A stretch of 64,000 nt of DNA from Alteromonas macleodii (lineage in GTDB: Bacteria > Pseudomonadota > Gammaproteobacteria > Enterobacterales > Alteromonadaceae). The notes under the pieces are model-generated. The model was given only the letters and a program-made list of their open reading frames with translations. It made no database searches and was not told where the DNA came from. Where the stretch lies: the NCBI RefSeq assembly GCF_903772925.1, contig NZ_LR812090.1:4293902-4357901 (forward strand). The letters are read 5' to 3'. The position numbers were made by a program, and so were the translations under genes. This document shows, piece after piece, positions 1-10,464 of this stretch (position 1 is its first letter; every line of letters begins with the position of its first letter).

Positions 1-16
1 TTAACAAATTCTTCAT
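1..16 (-). CDS. hflC: HflC, N-terminal fragment
   Basis: Only the first five codons are inside the window (start codon on the complement at 14-16, reading MKNLL). The call rests on position: it starts 5 bases after the hflK stop, and hflK-hflC are almost always consecutive. HflC is the SPFH partner of HflK in the inner-membrane complex that modulates the FtsH protease. Nothing else can be judged from five residues. Confidence 0.75.
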
Positions 17-21
17 TGTGC

Positions 22-1173
22 TTATCTCCCCTCTCTGTAGCTGTCACCACGCAAACCTGAACTTGGCGAACTGTTGCGGCTGCGGCCATTAGCATCGGTT
101 ACTGGTGCTTGTAAGCCTTCCAGCGTGTTGCGCGTATTTTTGTTGTTCGTAGATTGCTGGCGTTCCATGATTTTATCTAGCGGGAGATACATCATGTTGT
201 TGCCACCTTTGCTATCAACCATGATTTTGCTGGTATTGCTAAGTACTTCTTCCATAGTTTCAAGGTAGATACGCTCGCGAGTAACCTTAGGTGCACGTAC
301 ATACTGAGGAAGCAGCTCTTCAAAACGTGCCACTTCACCTTGCGCCTCTAGCGTTACACGCTCTTTATAGGCTTGTGCTTCTTCGTTCATGCGGTTCACT
401 TGACCGCGTGCACGAGGCTCAATTTCTCGAGCATAAGCTTCTGCTTCACGAATGAAACGCTGTTCGTCTTCCTGTGCAGCGATGGCATCATCGAATGCAT
501 CTTTAACTTGCTCAGGTGGACGAGCATCACGGAAGTTCATATCAATGATAGAAACACCCATGTTGTATGGTTCGATGATAGCTTGTAGTTCTTCCCATAC
601 GCGCTGACGGGTTACTTCACGTCCATCAGTCAAAACGTCATCCATTGTCGAATGACCAACCACATAACGAATTGCGCTATCAAGAGATTGACTTAAGCTT
701 TGCTCAGGGCTTTCAACGGCAAACGTCCAACGGTATGGATCGACAACGCGAAATTGCATCTCCATTTGAACGCTCACTACGTTTTCATCTTCAGTAAGCA
801 TGGAGCCTGATGAAGACTGATCGCGTATTGATTGAACATCAACAGGAATAACAGAGTCGATGAACGTAGGCGCCCAGCGAAGACCAGGCTCAACCTGCTG
901 GTGATACTCACCAAAGCGAAGGACTACGCCGCGCTCAGCTTCACGAATGGTATAAAAACCACTAATGAACCAGATCACGACAAGTAAACCTACTAGAATA
1001 CCAGCACCAATGCCGCCTAGGCTTTTGCCCGAGCCACCACCGTTACCACCTGACTTTCCAAACTTACCAAATAAGTTCTTAAAAACATCGTCCAAATCTG
1101 GGGGACCTTGCTCTTTCCCACCGCGATTCTTCCACGGGTCGTTATTATTGCCACCCGGCTCATTCCAAGCCAT
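22..1173 (-). CDS. hflK: FtsH protease modulator HflK
   Basis: SPFH/band-7 inner-membrane protein that with HflC encloses FtsH and limits its access to membrane substrates. The protein is 383 aa: a Gly/Asn/Pro-rich cytoplasmic N-terminus (about 1-50), one membrane segment (about 54-73), then the SPFH domain beginning FYTIREAERGVVLRFGEY. A long charged helix rich in Glu/Arg/Ala follows (about 230-290), and the tail is hydrophilic. Length and order match the family (E. coli HflK is slightly longer). It lies downstream of hflX and directly upstream of hflC on the same strand, the usual hfq-hflX-hflK-hflC order. Confident. Confidence 0.96.
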   Translation of the reverse strand: MAWNEPGGNNNDPWKNRGGKEQGPPDLDDVFKNLFGKFGKSGGNGGGSGKSLGGIGAGILVGLLVVIWFISGFYTIREAERGVVLRFGEYHQQVEPGLRWAPTFIDSVIPVDVQSIRDQSSSGSMLTEDENVVSVQMEMQFRVVDPYRWTFAVESPEQSLSQSLDSAIRYVVGHSTMDDVLTDGREVTRQRVWEELQAIIEPYNMGVSIIDMNFRDARPPEQVKDAFDDAIAAQEDEQRFIREAEAYAREIEPRARGQVNRMNEEAQAYKERVTLEAQGEVARFEELLPQYVRAPKVTRERIYLETMEEVLSNTSKIMVDSKGGNNMMYLPLDKIMERQQSTNNKNTRNTLEGLQAPVTDANGRSRNSSPSSGLRGDSYREGR

Positions 1174-1240
1174 GCTGATACTCCATAGATTACTGTTATA
1201 TTTTTAAATTTTGCATGCTCAATACAGTGTTTAACACTGC

Positions 1241-2530
1241 TTAATGTCGCACAACATACTCTGATATTCCGTTTTCCAGACGTTTTTCAAGCCTGTTCCA
1301 ATCGGCAGTGGGCATTCTTACATCAACTACCCAATCTCCCTGACTGTCGTATTCTTCACTTGCAATACAGTTTAGCTCGTACAACACGCCACGCAATTGA
1401 CTTTGTGCAGGTGGAATCTTCAATGTATAGTTCACCATGCTTTTAGCTAAACACTCAGTCAAAGCTTGGCTTAACAATTCCGTTCCTTCACCCGTTTGTG
1501 CAGACAACCACACTCTAACGGGCACGCCTTCGTCATTTCTTTCTATACGCGGCTGAACGTCGTCTAGTTTATCAATCTTATTACAGATTAGTAATTGTTG
1601 AATGTCACCTGCTTCAATTTCTTCAAGTACGTCGTTCACCTCGTCCATGGTTTCACGATATTTTGTATCGGCAATATCGACAACATGAAGCAGTAAATCA
1701 GCCTCTTGCGTTTCTTGAAGCGTTGCTTTAAACGCAGCAACTAGGTCGTGGGGAAGATGACGAATAAAACCAACCGTATCGGCCAAAATTGCGGGGCCAA
1801 CATCTTTTAACTCGATTTTACGTAACGTAGGATCTAGCGTTGCGAACAGCTGGTCAGCAGCGTAAACGTGTGAGTCGGTAATGGTGTTAAATAGCGTCGA
1901 TTTTCCCGCATTCGTATAGCCAACTAAGGATACCGTTGGAATTTCAGCGCGTTTACGCGAGCGACGACCCTGCTCACGCTGCTTTTGCACTTTTTCCAAG
2001 CGACGAAGAATGGCTTTTATACGACCACGAAGCAATCGACGGTCAGTTTCTAGCTGTGTTTCACCCGGACCGCGAAGACCAATACCACCTTTTTGACGCT
2101 CAAGGTGAGTCCATCCTCTGATGAGACGGGTTGAGATATGTCTCAACTGGGCTAGTTCAACCTGAAGCTTACCCTCGTGAGTTCGCGCGCGCTGCGCGAA
2201 AATATCGAGAATAAGCCCGGTTCTATCTAACACCCGGCATTTACACACCGCTTCTAAATTACGCTCCTGAGAAGGAGAAAGCGCGTGGTTAAAAATAACA
2301 ACGTTAGCATCGTGTGCTTTTACCGCTGCTGCTATTTCCTCTGCCTTACCTGATCCGACAAAAAACTTAGCGTGAGGCGCACTGCGGGACGTCGTGATGA
2401 CTTCGACCGCATTTACCCCTGCTGAAGACACAAGTAATTCAAGCTCACTTAAGTCTTCTTTACTGTTCTCGTCGGAAAAATTAACATGAACAAGTACAGC
2501 CTGTTCACCGGCTTCATAACGGTCAAACAA
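1241..2530 (-). CDS. hflX: Ribosome-associated GTPase HflX
   Basis: HflX is a GTPase that binds the 50S subunit and splits or rescues stalled ribosomes, notably under heat stress. The 429-aa protein opens MFDRYEAGEQAVLVHV, almost identical to the E. coli start. It has the HflX N-terminal domain, a helical linker with the GxGGxGE-type segment (GIGLRGPGETQLE), then the G domain with P-loop GYTNAGKST, DTVGFI and NKID. The start codon is TTG at 2530 preceded by an AAAGG element; the conserved MFDRY beginning supports it over later ATGs. It sits 17 bases after hfq. Confidence 0.96.
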   Translation of the reverse strand: MFDRYEAGEQAVLVHVNFSDENSKEDLSELELLVSSAGVNAVEVITTSRSAPHAKFFVGSGKAEEIAAAVKAHDANVVIFNHALSPSQERNLEAVCKCRVLDRTGLILDIFAQRARTHEGKLQVELAQLRHISTRLIRGWTHLERQKGGIGLRGPGETQLETDRRLLRGRIKAILRRLEKVQKQREQGRRSRKRAEIPTVSLVGYTNAGKSTLFNTITDSHVYAADQLFATLDPTLRKIELKDVGPAILADTVGFIRHLPHDLVAAFKATLQETQEADLLLHVVDIADTKYRETMDEVNDVLEEIEAGDIQQLLICNKIDKLDDVQPRIERNDEGVPVRVWLSAQTGEGTELLSQALTECLAKSMVNYTLKIPPAQSQLRGVLYELNCIASEEYDSQGDWVVDVRMPTADWNRLEKRLENGISEYVVRH

Positions 2531-2547
2531 GCGCGTTACCTTTTAAA

Positions 2548-2796
2548 TTATTCACCTTTAGTATTTTCAGAATCTCCTGCGCTAGGCATAGTGATAGCGC
2601 GTGCTGGAACAACAGTAGAAATCGCGTGCTTATACACCATTTGGCTTACTGTGTTCTTCAGTAAAATAACGAACTGGTCGAATGATTCAACCTGCCCCTG
2701 AAGTTTAATACCGTTTACCAGATAAATTGATACTGGAATACGTTCCTTACGCAAAGCGTTCAAGAATGGGTCTTGTAAAGATTGCCCTTTAGCCAT
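2548..2796 (-). CDS. hfq: RNA chaperone Hfq
   Basis: Sm-like hexameric RNA chaperone that pairs small RNAs with mRNAs. It is 82 aa, short compared with the roughly 100-aa enterobacterial protein because the C-terminal tail is short. The N-terminus [19 protein letters not shown] and the Sm2 motif [10 protein letters not shown] are present, with the proximal-face residues in [11 protein letters not shown]. It lies between miaA and hflX on the same strand. No anomaly seen. Confidence 0.98.
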   Translation of the reverse strand: MAKGQSLQDPFLNALRKERIPVSIYLVNGIKLQGQVESFDQFVILLKNTVSQMVYKHAISTVVPARAITMPSAGDSENTKGE

Positions 2797-2874
2797 TTGA
2801 TATCCTTAGTTTTTATTATTCATGATAGAAATTTCACTATCACTGCACGTCTAATGTATACCACACTCAAACAT

Positions 2875-3810
2875 TTAAAGTGTGACTTTCGCTGTAATTT
2901 TAATCAAATTATCGTTAGCAAATGTGTCAAGCCATGTAACCTGCTCCCAGCCCCGTAACCACGTAAGCTGGCGCTTGGCAAGCTGCCTTGTAGCGATAAT
3001 ACCTCTTTCACGCATTTCTGCGTAACTCAATTGGCCGTCTAGGTACTGCCACATTTGTCGATACCCTACTGAACGTATCGAAGGTAGATCTTCATGTAGA
3101 TCACTGCGTTCATAGAGTTTCGATACTTCTTTTTCGAACCCTTGCTCTAGCATCATATCGAACCGGGTCGCGATTCGTTCGTGCAACACTGCCCTGTCTG
3201 CGGGCGCTATGGCAAATTGTGCAATGTTATAAGGGCACTTTTCACCCTCTTGTTGTTGCCAATATGTCAACGTCTTGCCGGTACTTCTATACACTTCCAG
3301 TGCACGAGTAATACGCTGTGGGTCATTGGGGTGGATTCTCTCACCACTGATTGGGTCTACACCACGTAATTCATCGTGTAATTTAGACCAACCCAAGCGT
3401 TGTGCCTGCTGTGTTATATCATCCCTTATCTTTTCATCTGACTTAGGTAGTGGCGAAATTCCATTTATCAAGGCATTAAAGTACATCATTGTACCTCCAG
3501 CCAGAATTGGCACCTTGCCTCGAGCTAAAATATCGCCGATAAGCCCATTCGTATCGTTTACAAATTGCGACACCGAATAGCTATCTGCCGGGTCGATAAT
3601 ATCAATTAAGTGGTGCACTACCCCCGCTTGCTCTTCCTGCGTCGGCTTCGCAGTGCCAATATCCATGCCTTTGTATACAAGGGCTGAATCTACACTAATT
3701 ACTTCACTATCAACCTGAGCTGCTATATCTAACGCCAACCCCGTCTTGCCTGACGCTGTGGGGCCCATAATTGCTATTACAGGTAATGCAGAATTTATGC
3801 CATTGGACAC
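2875..3810 (-). CDS. miaA: tRNA dimethylallyltransferase MiaA
   Basis: Transfers the dimethylallyl group to N6 of A37 in tRNAs reading UNN codons, the first step of ms2i6A synthesis. It has the P-loop [11 protein letters not shown], the [16 protein letters not shown] substrate motif and the C-terminal [13 protein letters not shown] segment. An ATG at 3828 would overlap mutL by 17 bases. A GTG at 3810, preceded at six bases by GGGGAG, gives an N-terminus ([13 protein letters not shown]) the same length as E. coli MiaA, so I prefer it (311 aa). That places the start one base beyond the mutL stop, consistent with coupled translation. Confidence 0.95.
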   Translation of the reverse strand: MSNGINSALPVIAIMGPTASGKTGLALDIAAQVDSEVISVDSALVYKGMDIGTAKPTQEEQAGVVHHLIDIIDPADSYSVSQFVNDTNGLIGDILARGKVPILAGGTMMYFNALINGISPLPKSDEKIRDDITQQAQRLGWSKLHDELRGVDPISGERIHPNDPQRITRALEVYRSTGKTLTYWQQQEGEKCPYNIAQFAIAPADRAVLHERIATRFDMMLEQGFEKEVSKLYERSDLHEDLPSIRSVGYRQMWQYLDGQLSYAEMRERGIIATRQLAKRQLTWLRGWEQVTWLDTFANDNLIKITAKVTL

Positions 3811-3811
3811 G

Positions 3812-5677
3812 TTATTCTCCCCACACATCTAGCACTAAATTTAAGGGGCGCACTTTAGCAAATTGCTCAATAATTTCCCATTGTTTCGCTTCGCTTTGCT
3901 GATCCAACCAGTACCAGAGCATATTTGATACATCGTCGTCGAACACTTGCTCTTTTAAATCGAGCGATGTCATCGCACCTTCAATAGAATCTAATTCACC
4001 GCTACCCTTGATGGATAAAAAGGATTCAAACCATTTTAGCCAAGGTAAATGCCTTGTTCCGGCAGGCACCTGCTGCAAGCGGTATTTTCCGGCTACTTTG
4101 TTAATTTCAAAATGCGATGCGTTTAATAATTCGACAAGCTTTTCATCCACATTTTCAAGTGAAACGGCGACCGGCATCAATAGCGGCTGCCCATGCTTCG
4201 CTTTTAAAAATAGTTCGCTTAACCAGATACTTGCAACTTTAGTTGCAAAAATAAGGTAAATTTTTTCTGATTTTGGGTAAATTCTACACAAGGGAGAAAG
4301 ATTAACGTGAGCATTAGTCCGCTGTTCGCCGTTATCACTATCAATGATGTCACTATTTGGCGTCATCAAAGCGTTATAACTAGATTGATAAGCAGCGCCT
4401 GGCCCTCGACTTTGCCCTCTGCCTTGCAAAAGCTTAGCTCCGCCGCCCCCACTAAAGCTTCCCGCTGACGACGGTTTCACACTACCGGGATATTGACCGT
4501 GACTCTGCGTCGCATTTTGCGAATACGCCCCTTCGGGATAATGAGAGGTTTCATTAAAAGCCCGTGCGTTATCAGGCGCTTGTTCTTGTAGGGGCCTAAT
4601 GTAGTCGTGTTCTACCTGTGTAGCCATTAAATCAGAGCCCGAAGCGCGATTTGTGTCCATTCCTGTCAAGGGCTGCTCGTCGGTCATGGCGTGTAGTGCA
4701 TCACTCACCGTTTTACAGATAAAGTCATGCACTAGCCTGCCTTGCTGAAACCTAACTTCGTGCTTAGCAGGGTGAACATTAACATCAACATCTTTAGGAT
4801 TAACATCTAAATACACTACAAAGCTCGGTTGCTCGATAACGCCCCAAACACTTTCATACGCTTGCCGGATAGCATGCATAATGAGCTTGTCGCGCATGCC
4901 CCTACCGTTCACAAAACTAAACTGGCAATCATTGCTGCTGCGCAACATAGCTTCGTTGCCGAGCCATGCGTCTATGTGAAGACCTTCATATTCCGTATTT
5001 ATGTGCACAGCATTTTGAACAAACTTCTGCCCAACTACGGCGCCAATCCGTGTTTGTAAGCTGCCTTCTTTGTCAGCAATAAAGCGTTTTATCACTTTGT
5101 CGTTGTGCTTTAAAATAAAAGAAACCTTTGGGTAACTTAACGCAATACGCTTAATAACGTCTTCGATATGCTGAAATTCGGTTTTTTCAGTACGTAAGAA
5201 CTTACGCCTTGCAGGCGTATTATAAAAAAGGTCTGCCACATCAATTGTGGTTCCCACAGGGTGAGCCGCTGGCTGAATATTTACCGCCATTTCCCTGCCC
5301 TCACAATACGCCTGCCATGCCTCGGCTTGAGACTCTGTACGAGATGTCAGAGTCAACCTACTCACCGAACTAATACTAGCAAGTGCTTCACCGCGAAAAC
5401 CAAGGGACAAGATTTGTTCTAAGTCATCAAGGGTAGTAATTTTGCTTGTCGCATGGCGACTCAACGCTAACTGCAGTTCACTTTTTACAATGCCTGATCC
5501 ATTGTCTTTTATTCGAATGCGTTTGTGGCCGCCTTTTTCAATATCGACCTCTATTTTGGTAGCACCGGCATCGAGGCTGTTTTCTAACAGCTCTTTCACG
5601 ACAGATGCAGGTCGTTCAACCACTTCACCAGCGGCAATTTGGTTAGCGAGTTGGGGAGATAAAAGCTGTATAGGCAA
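3812..5677 (-). CDS. mutL: DNA mismatch repair protein MutL
   Basis: ATPase that couples MutS mismatch recognition to MutH/UvrD-type downstream steps. The 621-aa protein starts [20 protein letters not shown] as in E. coli. GHKL ATPase motifs are visible: [11 protein letters not shown] (catalytic Glu, Mg-binding Asn), DNGSGI and [11 protein letters not shown] Gly/Ser-rich low-complexity linker spans about 350-430, and the C-terminal dimerisation domain ends [10 protein letters not shown]. The DQHAxxE endonuclease motif of most bacterial MutLs is absent, as expected in MutH-type gammaproteobacteria. It follows amiB after 110 bases and precedes miaA. Confidence 0.97.
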   Translation of the reverse strand: MPIQLLSPQLANQIAAGEVVERPASVVKELLENSLDAGATKIEVDIEKGGHKRIRIKDNGSGIVKSELQLALSRHATSKITTLDDLEQILSLGFRGEALASISSVSRLTLTSRTESQAEAWQAYCEGREMAVNIQPAAHPVGTTIDVADLFYNTPARRKFLRTEKTEFQHIEDVIKRIALSYPKVSFILKHNDKVIKRFIADKEGSLQTRIGAVVGQKFVQNAVHINTEYEGLHIDAWLGNEAMLRSSNDCQFSFVNGRGMRDKLIMHAIRQAYESVWGVIEQPSFVVYLDVNPKDVDVNVHPAKHEVRFQQGRLVHDFICKTVSDALHAMTDEQPLTGMDTNRASGSDLMATQVEHDYIRPLQEQAPDNARAFNETSHYPEGAYSQNATQSHGQYPGSVKPSSAGSFSGGGGAKLLQGRGQSRGPGAAYQSSYNALMTPNSDIIDSDNGEQRTNAHVNLSPLCRIYPKSEKIYLIFATKVASIWLSELFLKAKHGQPLLMPVAVSLENVDEKLVELLNASHFEINKVAGKYRLQQVPAGTRHLPWLKWFESFLSIKGSGELDSIEGAMTSLDLKEQVFDDDVSNMLWYWLDQQSEAKQWEIIEQFAKVRPLNLVLDVWGE

Positions 5678-5787
5678 AGGGCTACCCTATGATATTCAAT
5701 GTATAGTATTCACTATATGAATTGGTGATGATTTTATATGTAAGCGCGTAGTCGCAATGGCAAACGCCGATAAAACAAACCCTCGGT

Positions 5788-7137
5788 TTATGTTCTCGGA
5801 ATATTTAATACCTGCCCTACGCGAACAACATCGCTTGAAAGATCGTTAGCGGCTTTAATACTGCTTACTTTCACATTATAACGCTGTGCTAATAACGAAA
5901 GCGATTCACCACTTCTGACTTTGTGCGTTCGATTATTCACTCTTTCCTGAGCCCACAGTGTACCATCAGGGGGTACTTGCTTGAAGTAGCGCTTGGCTGC
6001 ATTGAACATTGCGTTCGCTAAACGCTCGCGATGTTTAGACCAGTTCAGGTTTTTCTCTTCTTGCGGATTCGATATAAAACCAACTTCAACCAAAATTGAA
6101 GGGATATCGGGCGCGGTTAACACAGCAAAGCTGGCGGCTTGTGGCTTTCTTTTGTGAAGACTGGTCACTTGCTTTAACTCTTCTACCACTTTATTGCCTA
6201 AATCATGGCTAGTCGCCATGCTGTGATCCATAGATAGGCCAAGAATGGTCTCAGTAAGGTATCGTTCGCTAGATTTATCATTGATAACTTCAGCAGCTCC
6301 GCCTAACAACTCAGAGTGACGCTCTGATTTTTCTAACCAACGACCTAATTCAGTGTCGGCTCTACGTGTTGATAGTACCCATACCGAGCCACCTCGCGGC
6401 TGTGGTTGACTAAACGCATCGGCGTGAATTGAGATAAGTAAGTCGGCTTTTTTCTCTCTGGCGATCTCTGGGCGACGATTAGGAGAAATATAATAGTCAC
6501 CGCTGCGCGTCATTATGGCACGCATACCGGGTTCCCGGTTGATTTTGCTTTCAAGCTTTTTGGCTATACTCAGCGTGATGTGCTTTTCATACGTTCCTGC
6601 GGGACCAACTGAGCCTGGGTCGTGTCCACCGTGTCCGGCATCAATGGCAACGATAATATCTCTATCACGTGCGCTACTTGTATCGTCAATCACCACAGAA
6701 CCTGCTGATGTCGACGCCGATTGCGTCGACGATGATCTAGGGGCACTGTCGGGCAGGTCAAGCACAAGCCTGTGACCAAGAGAACCATTAGGCGTTACAG
6801 CAAACAATGAGGGCTTTGTATTTCTGTTGAGTTCAACAACTACCCTAGCCGATGACTTATTTTTAGGGGTTGAATAGCGCAATTTTTTAATTAAATCACC
6901 GCTATTTTCTACGCCTGACAGCTTTGCCGAATCACTGGTGTTTTTAAGATCGATAACCAGTCGAAGGGGATTTTTGAGGGTAAAGTAAGTGAACTCTGGC
7001 GCAGCCTTCATATCGAAAACGACACGTGTATTGTCCGGCGACGGCCATATTCTTACTCCGTCGATGTTATTTTGTGCGCCGTATGCAAACTGCACTACGA
7101 AACACAAGAATAATACCGAAACTATACTGCGCACCAT
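5788..7137 (-). CDS. amiB: N-acetylmuramoyl-L-alanine amidase with AMIN and LysM domains
   Basis: Periplasmic zinc amidase that cleaves the peptide stem from MurNAc during septum splitting. The 449 residues comprise a signal peptide (about 1-20), an AMIN targeting domain (about 27-120), a Ser-rich linker, and an Amidase_3 catalytic domain (about 160-380) with DAGHGGHDPGSVG (zinc His), SIHADAF and VEVGFISN. A C-terminal LysM repeat begins HKVRSGESLSLLAQRYN. The LysM is typical of AmiB proteins outside the enterobacteria. The place between tsaE and mutL is the standard amiB position. Confidence 0.93.
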   Translation of the reverse strand: MVRSIVSVLFLCFVVQFAYGAQNNIDGVRIWPSPDNTRVVFDMKAAPEFTYFTLKNPLRLVIDLKNTSDSAKLSGVENSGDLIKKLRYSTPKNKSSARVVVELNRNTKPSLFAVTPNGSLGHRLVLDLPDSAPRSSSTQSASTSAGSVVIDDTSSARDRDIIVAIDAGHGGHDPGSVGPAGTYEKHITLSIAKKLESKINREPGMRAIMTRSGDYYISPNRRPEIAREKKADLLISIHADAFSQPQPRGGSVWVLSTRRADTELGRWLEKSERHSELLGGAAEVINDKSSERYLTETILGLSMDHSMATSHDLGNKVVEELKQVTSLHKRKPQAASFAVLTAPDIPSILVEVGFISNPQEEKNLNWSKHRERLANAMFNAAKRYFKQVPPDGTLWAQERVNNRTHKVRSGESLSLLAQRYNVKVSSIKAANDLSSDVVRVGQVLNIPRT

Positions 7138-7222
7138 AATTAGCCTTTATGTTATTGTCATGCCGCTCTCGTAAACATCGGAGCCGCTAATTGTTCAATG
7201 TTTCTTTCAGTTCAAATGTTCG

Positions 7223-7705
7223 CTACACGCGTTTACATTGCTGAAGCAATTTAGCACCGTGAGCACTTTTCGCTTCCAAATTGAACTGCCTACCCGCTGG
7301 TGTAATATTTATACTAATCACTAAGTCTGGGGATGCCAAGTATTCGCCGCCTTTTTCCGACCATTCAATAAGCGCGATAGCTCCGGAGCCGAAGTAATCT
7401 CGAATTCCCATGAACTCTAGCTCTTCCGGATCGGCCAAGCGATACAGGTCGAAGTGATAAATATTGACGCTATCCAACTCATAAGGTTCAACCAATGTAT
7501 AGGTTGGACTTTTAACGCTACCTGAATGACCTAGAGACTGAATAAAATAACGGCTAAATGTTGTTTTCCCTGCCCCTAGGTCGCCGTCAAGATAAATAAC
7601 GGCATCGGTAGGGAGCTGACTCGAAACCGCTTGCGCTAAGTCCTTGGCAAGCTGAGCGGTGTCATCTACTTCATTAGCAAAAAAAGAGGTATGCGGGTAA
7701 GACAT
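7223..7705 (-). CDS. tsaE: tRNA t6A biosynthesis ATPase TsaE
   Basis: Small P-loop ATPase that works with TsaB and TsaD to form threonylcarbamoyl-A37 in tRNA. The P-loop GDLGAGKTTFSR, the SPTYTLVEPYE segment and HFDLYRLADPEELEFMG are all family hallmarks. TTG codons lie just upstream, but the ATG at 7705 gives the usual length (160 aa) and is the likelier start. It lies downstream of nnr and upstream of amiB, an arrangement common in gammaproteobacteria. Confidence 0.95.
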   Translation of the reverse strand: MSYPHTSFFANEVDDTAQLAKDLAQAVSSQLPTDAVIYLDGDLGAGKTTFSRYFIQSLGHSGSVKSPTYTLVEPYELDSVNIYHFDLYRLADPEELEFMGIRDYFGSGAIALIEWSEKGGEYLASPDLVISINITPAGRQFNLEAKSAHGAKLLQQCKRV

Positions 7706-7774
7706 CAACAATATTCCACAGTAATATAAAGAAACACAGTAGATGCCTGCCCGTTCAAGACAAAACCAACCTAT

Positions 7775-9274
7775 TTAGTGGTTGATAAGCGCACGTACTG
7801 CGTCGAACAAATCACTCGCTATCATACCACGTTGACCATACAGTTGGGCAATATCATCACCTGCCTTTGCATGTAGCACTACGCCATATTTTGCTGCAAT
7901 ATCCGTTTCTACTCCTTGCGCAAGCAATGCGCCTAAAATTCCGCTTAGTACGTCACCGCTTCCTGCCGTGGCCATGCCTGGATTACCGTGACGGCAAACC
8001 CAGGTTTTCTTTTCGTTATCGATAAGCGTGCCCGCCCCTTTAAGTACACAGACGGCGTGGTATCGCTGTGAGCACTGTCTTGCATAGTTAAAGCGGTCAC
8101 TTTCAACATCGTCAATAGAAACACCCAGTAAGCGCGCTGCTTCACCCGCATGAGGCGTTAAGATACTGTCTGACAAGGTGTACGCTGTGGACTGCTGACA
8201 CAAAAGGTTAAGCGCATCAGCATCGATAACCACAGGCTTATTTTGGTTTTGACAATGTTTCATTGTGGTTTCGAATGCTTCTTCAGCCCATTCATCTTGA
8301 CCAAGACCCGGGCCAATCACCACGCAGGTCGCCCAAGCTAATGCATCTTCTAAATTGAAGTCGGTCACCATAAGTTCAGGTCTGCCTGCACTTACCTGAA
8401 CCACCGACGATTCATGGGTATACACTCGCACCATACCCGCGCCACTTCGAAGGGCCGCTTCGCTGGCAAGTCGAATTGCCCCTGCAGTCCCTCGGTTTCC
8501 ACCAATGCATAACAGTCGCCCGTAAGTGCCTTTGTGGCTGTTGATTTCCCGAGGCCCCATCCCCTTGAAGTGATCGATATTCAGCATGGTCGCGCTAGCT
8601 TTGGCTAATGCTTGAAAGGCTTTACCTATGCCTAAATCAGCGTAAACCAGTTTGCCGCATGATTGTTTGCCCGCTCCTGTGACAAGCCCGGGCTTTATAC
8701 CCACGAAGGTCACCGTTATATCAGCCTGAACACAGCGTCCTAGACTTTGACCTGTGTTAGCATCGAGTCCTGAGGGAACATCCACGCTCACCACGGGGGT
8801 CGATGACGAGTTAACGGCATCGATAACATCAGCAAACTCATTGCGTATATAACTGTTAATACCTGTACCAAGAAGCGCATCAATAACTACATCTGATTTG
8901 TCCAATAACGCCGCATCAAACCCATTAATGCTGCCGCCAGCATCAAGCCAGCGCTGCTGTGCTTTACCCGCATCGCCGTCGAGAGTACGTTCAGGCTCCA
9001 CCGCACATAGATGCACTTGCTTACCTGCGAGTTTTGCGTTGATGGCTGCAATGTAGCCATCGCCCGCATTGTTACCTTGTCCCACCAATACTAAATAAAC
9101 GTCTGAATTAGGCATTAGCTCTAAACATTGTTTAAATACCACGTCACCGGCTCTTTGCATTAAGGTGAACATATCACAGCCAGAGTCGGCGGCGGCTTGC
9201 CCTTCATTTTCCCTAACCTGATCGGCCCGAAATAGTTTGTATGATAAACTTGACGTTAATTGAGTATCTAGCAT
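7775..9274 (-). CDS. nnr: Bifunctional NAD(P)H-hydrate epimerase / ADP-dependent dehydratase
   Basis: Repairs hydrated NAD(P)H. The N-terminal YjeF_N epimerase (about 1-215, with VGQGNNAGDGYI and SVDVPSGLDANTG) interconverts R- and S-NAD(P)HX. The C-terminal carbohydrate-kinase-like dehydratase (about 225-495, with IDADALNLL, LTPHAGEAARLLG and GMATAGSGDVLSG) removes water using ADP. An upstream TTG at 9280 is possible, but the ATG at 9274 is preferred because TTG would abut the divergent queG start. Only 6 bases separate the two start codons, so each gene's promoter must lie inside or over the other gene's 5' coding region. Confidence 0.94.
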   Translation of the reverse strand: MLDTQLTSSLSYKLFRADQVRENEGQAAADSGCDMFTLMQRAGDVVFKQCLELMPNSDVYLVLVGQGNNAGDGYIAAINAKLAGKQVHLCAVEPERTLDGDAGKAQQRWLDAGGSINGFDAALLDKSDVVIDALLGTGINSYIRNEFADVIDAVNSSSTPVVSVDVPSGLDANTGQSLGRCVQADITVTFVGIKPGLVTGAGKQSCGKLVYADLGIGKAFQALAKASATMLNIDHFKGMGPREINSHKGTYGRLLCIGGNRGTAGAIRLASEAALRSGAGMVRVYTHESSVVQVSAGRPELMVTDFNLEDALAWATCVVIGPGLGQDEWAEEAFETTMKHCQNQNKPVVIDADALNLLCQQSTAYTLSDSILTPHAGEAARLLGVSIDDVESDRFNYARQCSQRYHAVCVLKGAGTLIDNEKKTWVCRHGNPGMATAGSGDVLSGILGALLAQGVETDIAAKYGVVLHAKAGDDIAQLYGQRGMIASDLFDAVRALINH

Positions 9275-9280
9275 AAGCAA

Positions 9281-10423
9281 ATGTCCGAAATTAGTTCTAT
9301 CGACCTTGTTGAATTGACCAACAATATCAAGGCTTGGGGTACAGCGCTAGGCTTTCAACAGGTTGGCATCAGCGATATTGATCTACATCAGCACGAGTCA
9401 CACCTACAGGAATGGTTAGACAATGGCTACCACGGTGATATGGCCTTTATGGAAAGCCATGGGATGAAGCGTGCCCGGCCAGATGAACTGGTCCCAGGTA
9501 CATTGCGTGTTATCAGTGTTCGCATGAATTACTTACCTCCTGATGCCTCGTTTGCTAAGCATTTAAAAAAGCCAGAAATAGGCTATATCAGCCGCTATGC
9601 GTTAGGCCGTGACTACCACAAAGTGTTACGTAAGCGCTTAAAGCAGCTAGGCGAAAAAATAACTGCCTCTCTTGCGCATACCCAATACCGCCCGTTTGTG
9701 GATTCAGCACCAGTTCTGGAACACGCCATTGCCGAAAAAGCGGGGATTGGCTGGACCGGTAAGCACAGCCTAACACTTAATAAAGAAGCGGGCTCTTGGT
9801 TCTTTCTAGGTGAGCTTTTTATTAATTTACCGCTGCCAGTGGATGCCCCTATCGAAGAAGGCTGTGGAAGCTGCACAGCGTGTTTGACTATATGCCCTAC
9901 GAGCGCGATTGTAGCCCCTTATAAAGTGGACGGTCGACGCTGTATATCATACCTCACCATTGAATCGGATAAGGACATACCCGAAGAGTTACGACCAAAG
10001 ATGGGCAATCGCATTTACGGATGTGATGATTGTCAGCTTGTCTGTCCTTGGAATCGATTCGCCGATATCACTAGTGAAGAAGACTTTCATCCTAGGCAGG
10101 TATTGCATGGTCAAAGTCTTAATAATTTGTTTAGTTGGTCTGAAGAAACCTTTTTACGCAATACTGAAGGCTCACCTATCAGGCGTATCGGCTTTGAGAA
10201 GTGGCAGAGAAATATCGCCGTGGCTTTAGGCAATGCACCTTATAATGAAGAAAGCATTCGGCTTTTAAAAGAAAGACGGGGCTGTGTAAGCGACCTAGTA
10301 GATAGGCACATTGATTGGGCTATTGAGCAACAGCAAAGCAAGCAAAAGGCCTCTAGCGGCGACAGTAGACAGCAAGCTCGACTTATTCGCGTTGTTGAAA
10401 AAGGCTTACCCAGAGACGCATAA
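9281..10423 (+). CDS. queG: Epoxyqueuosine reductase QueG
   Basis: Cobalamin- and Fe-S-dependent enzyme for the last step of queuosine formation in tRNA (epoxyqueuosine to queuosine). The 380-aa protein has the N-terminal cobalamin-binding region, then two ferredoxin-like clusters, CGSCTACLTICPTSAI and CDDCQLVCPWN, and a C-terminal HEAT-like helical part. It is divergent from nnr with almost no intergenic space. In many gammaproteobacteria queG also sits opposite nnr/yjeF. Confidence 0.95.
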   Translation: MSEISSIDLVELTNNIKAWGTALGFQQVGISDIDLHQHESHLQEWLDNGYHGDMAFMESHGMKRARPDELVPGTLRVISVRMNYLPPDASFAKHLKKPEIGYISRYALGRDYHKVLRKRLKQLGEKITASLAHTQYRPFVDSAPVLEHAIAEKAGIGWTGKHSLTLNKEAGSWFFLGELFINLPLPVDAPIEEGCGSCTACLTICPTSAIVAPYKVDGRRCISYLTIESDKDIPEELRPKMGNRIYGCDDCQLVCPWNRFADITSEEDFHPRQVLHGQSLNNLFSWSEETFLRNTEGSPIRRIGFEKWQRNIAVALGNAPYNEESIRLLKERRGCVSDLVDRHIDWAIEQQQSKQKASSGDSRQQARLIRVVEKGLPRDA

Positions 10424-10464
10424 GATTTACGTGTAAATCCAAGCAATAAACCTAAGGTTAAAGG

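Noticed and set aside
10423..10441. GATTTACGTGTAAATC hairpin after queG as a terminator
   Set aside because: The stem is AT-rich and not followed by a T run, so it is too weak to call.
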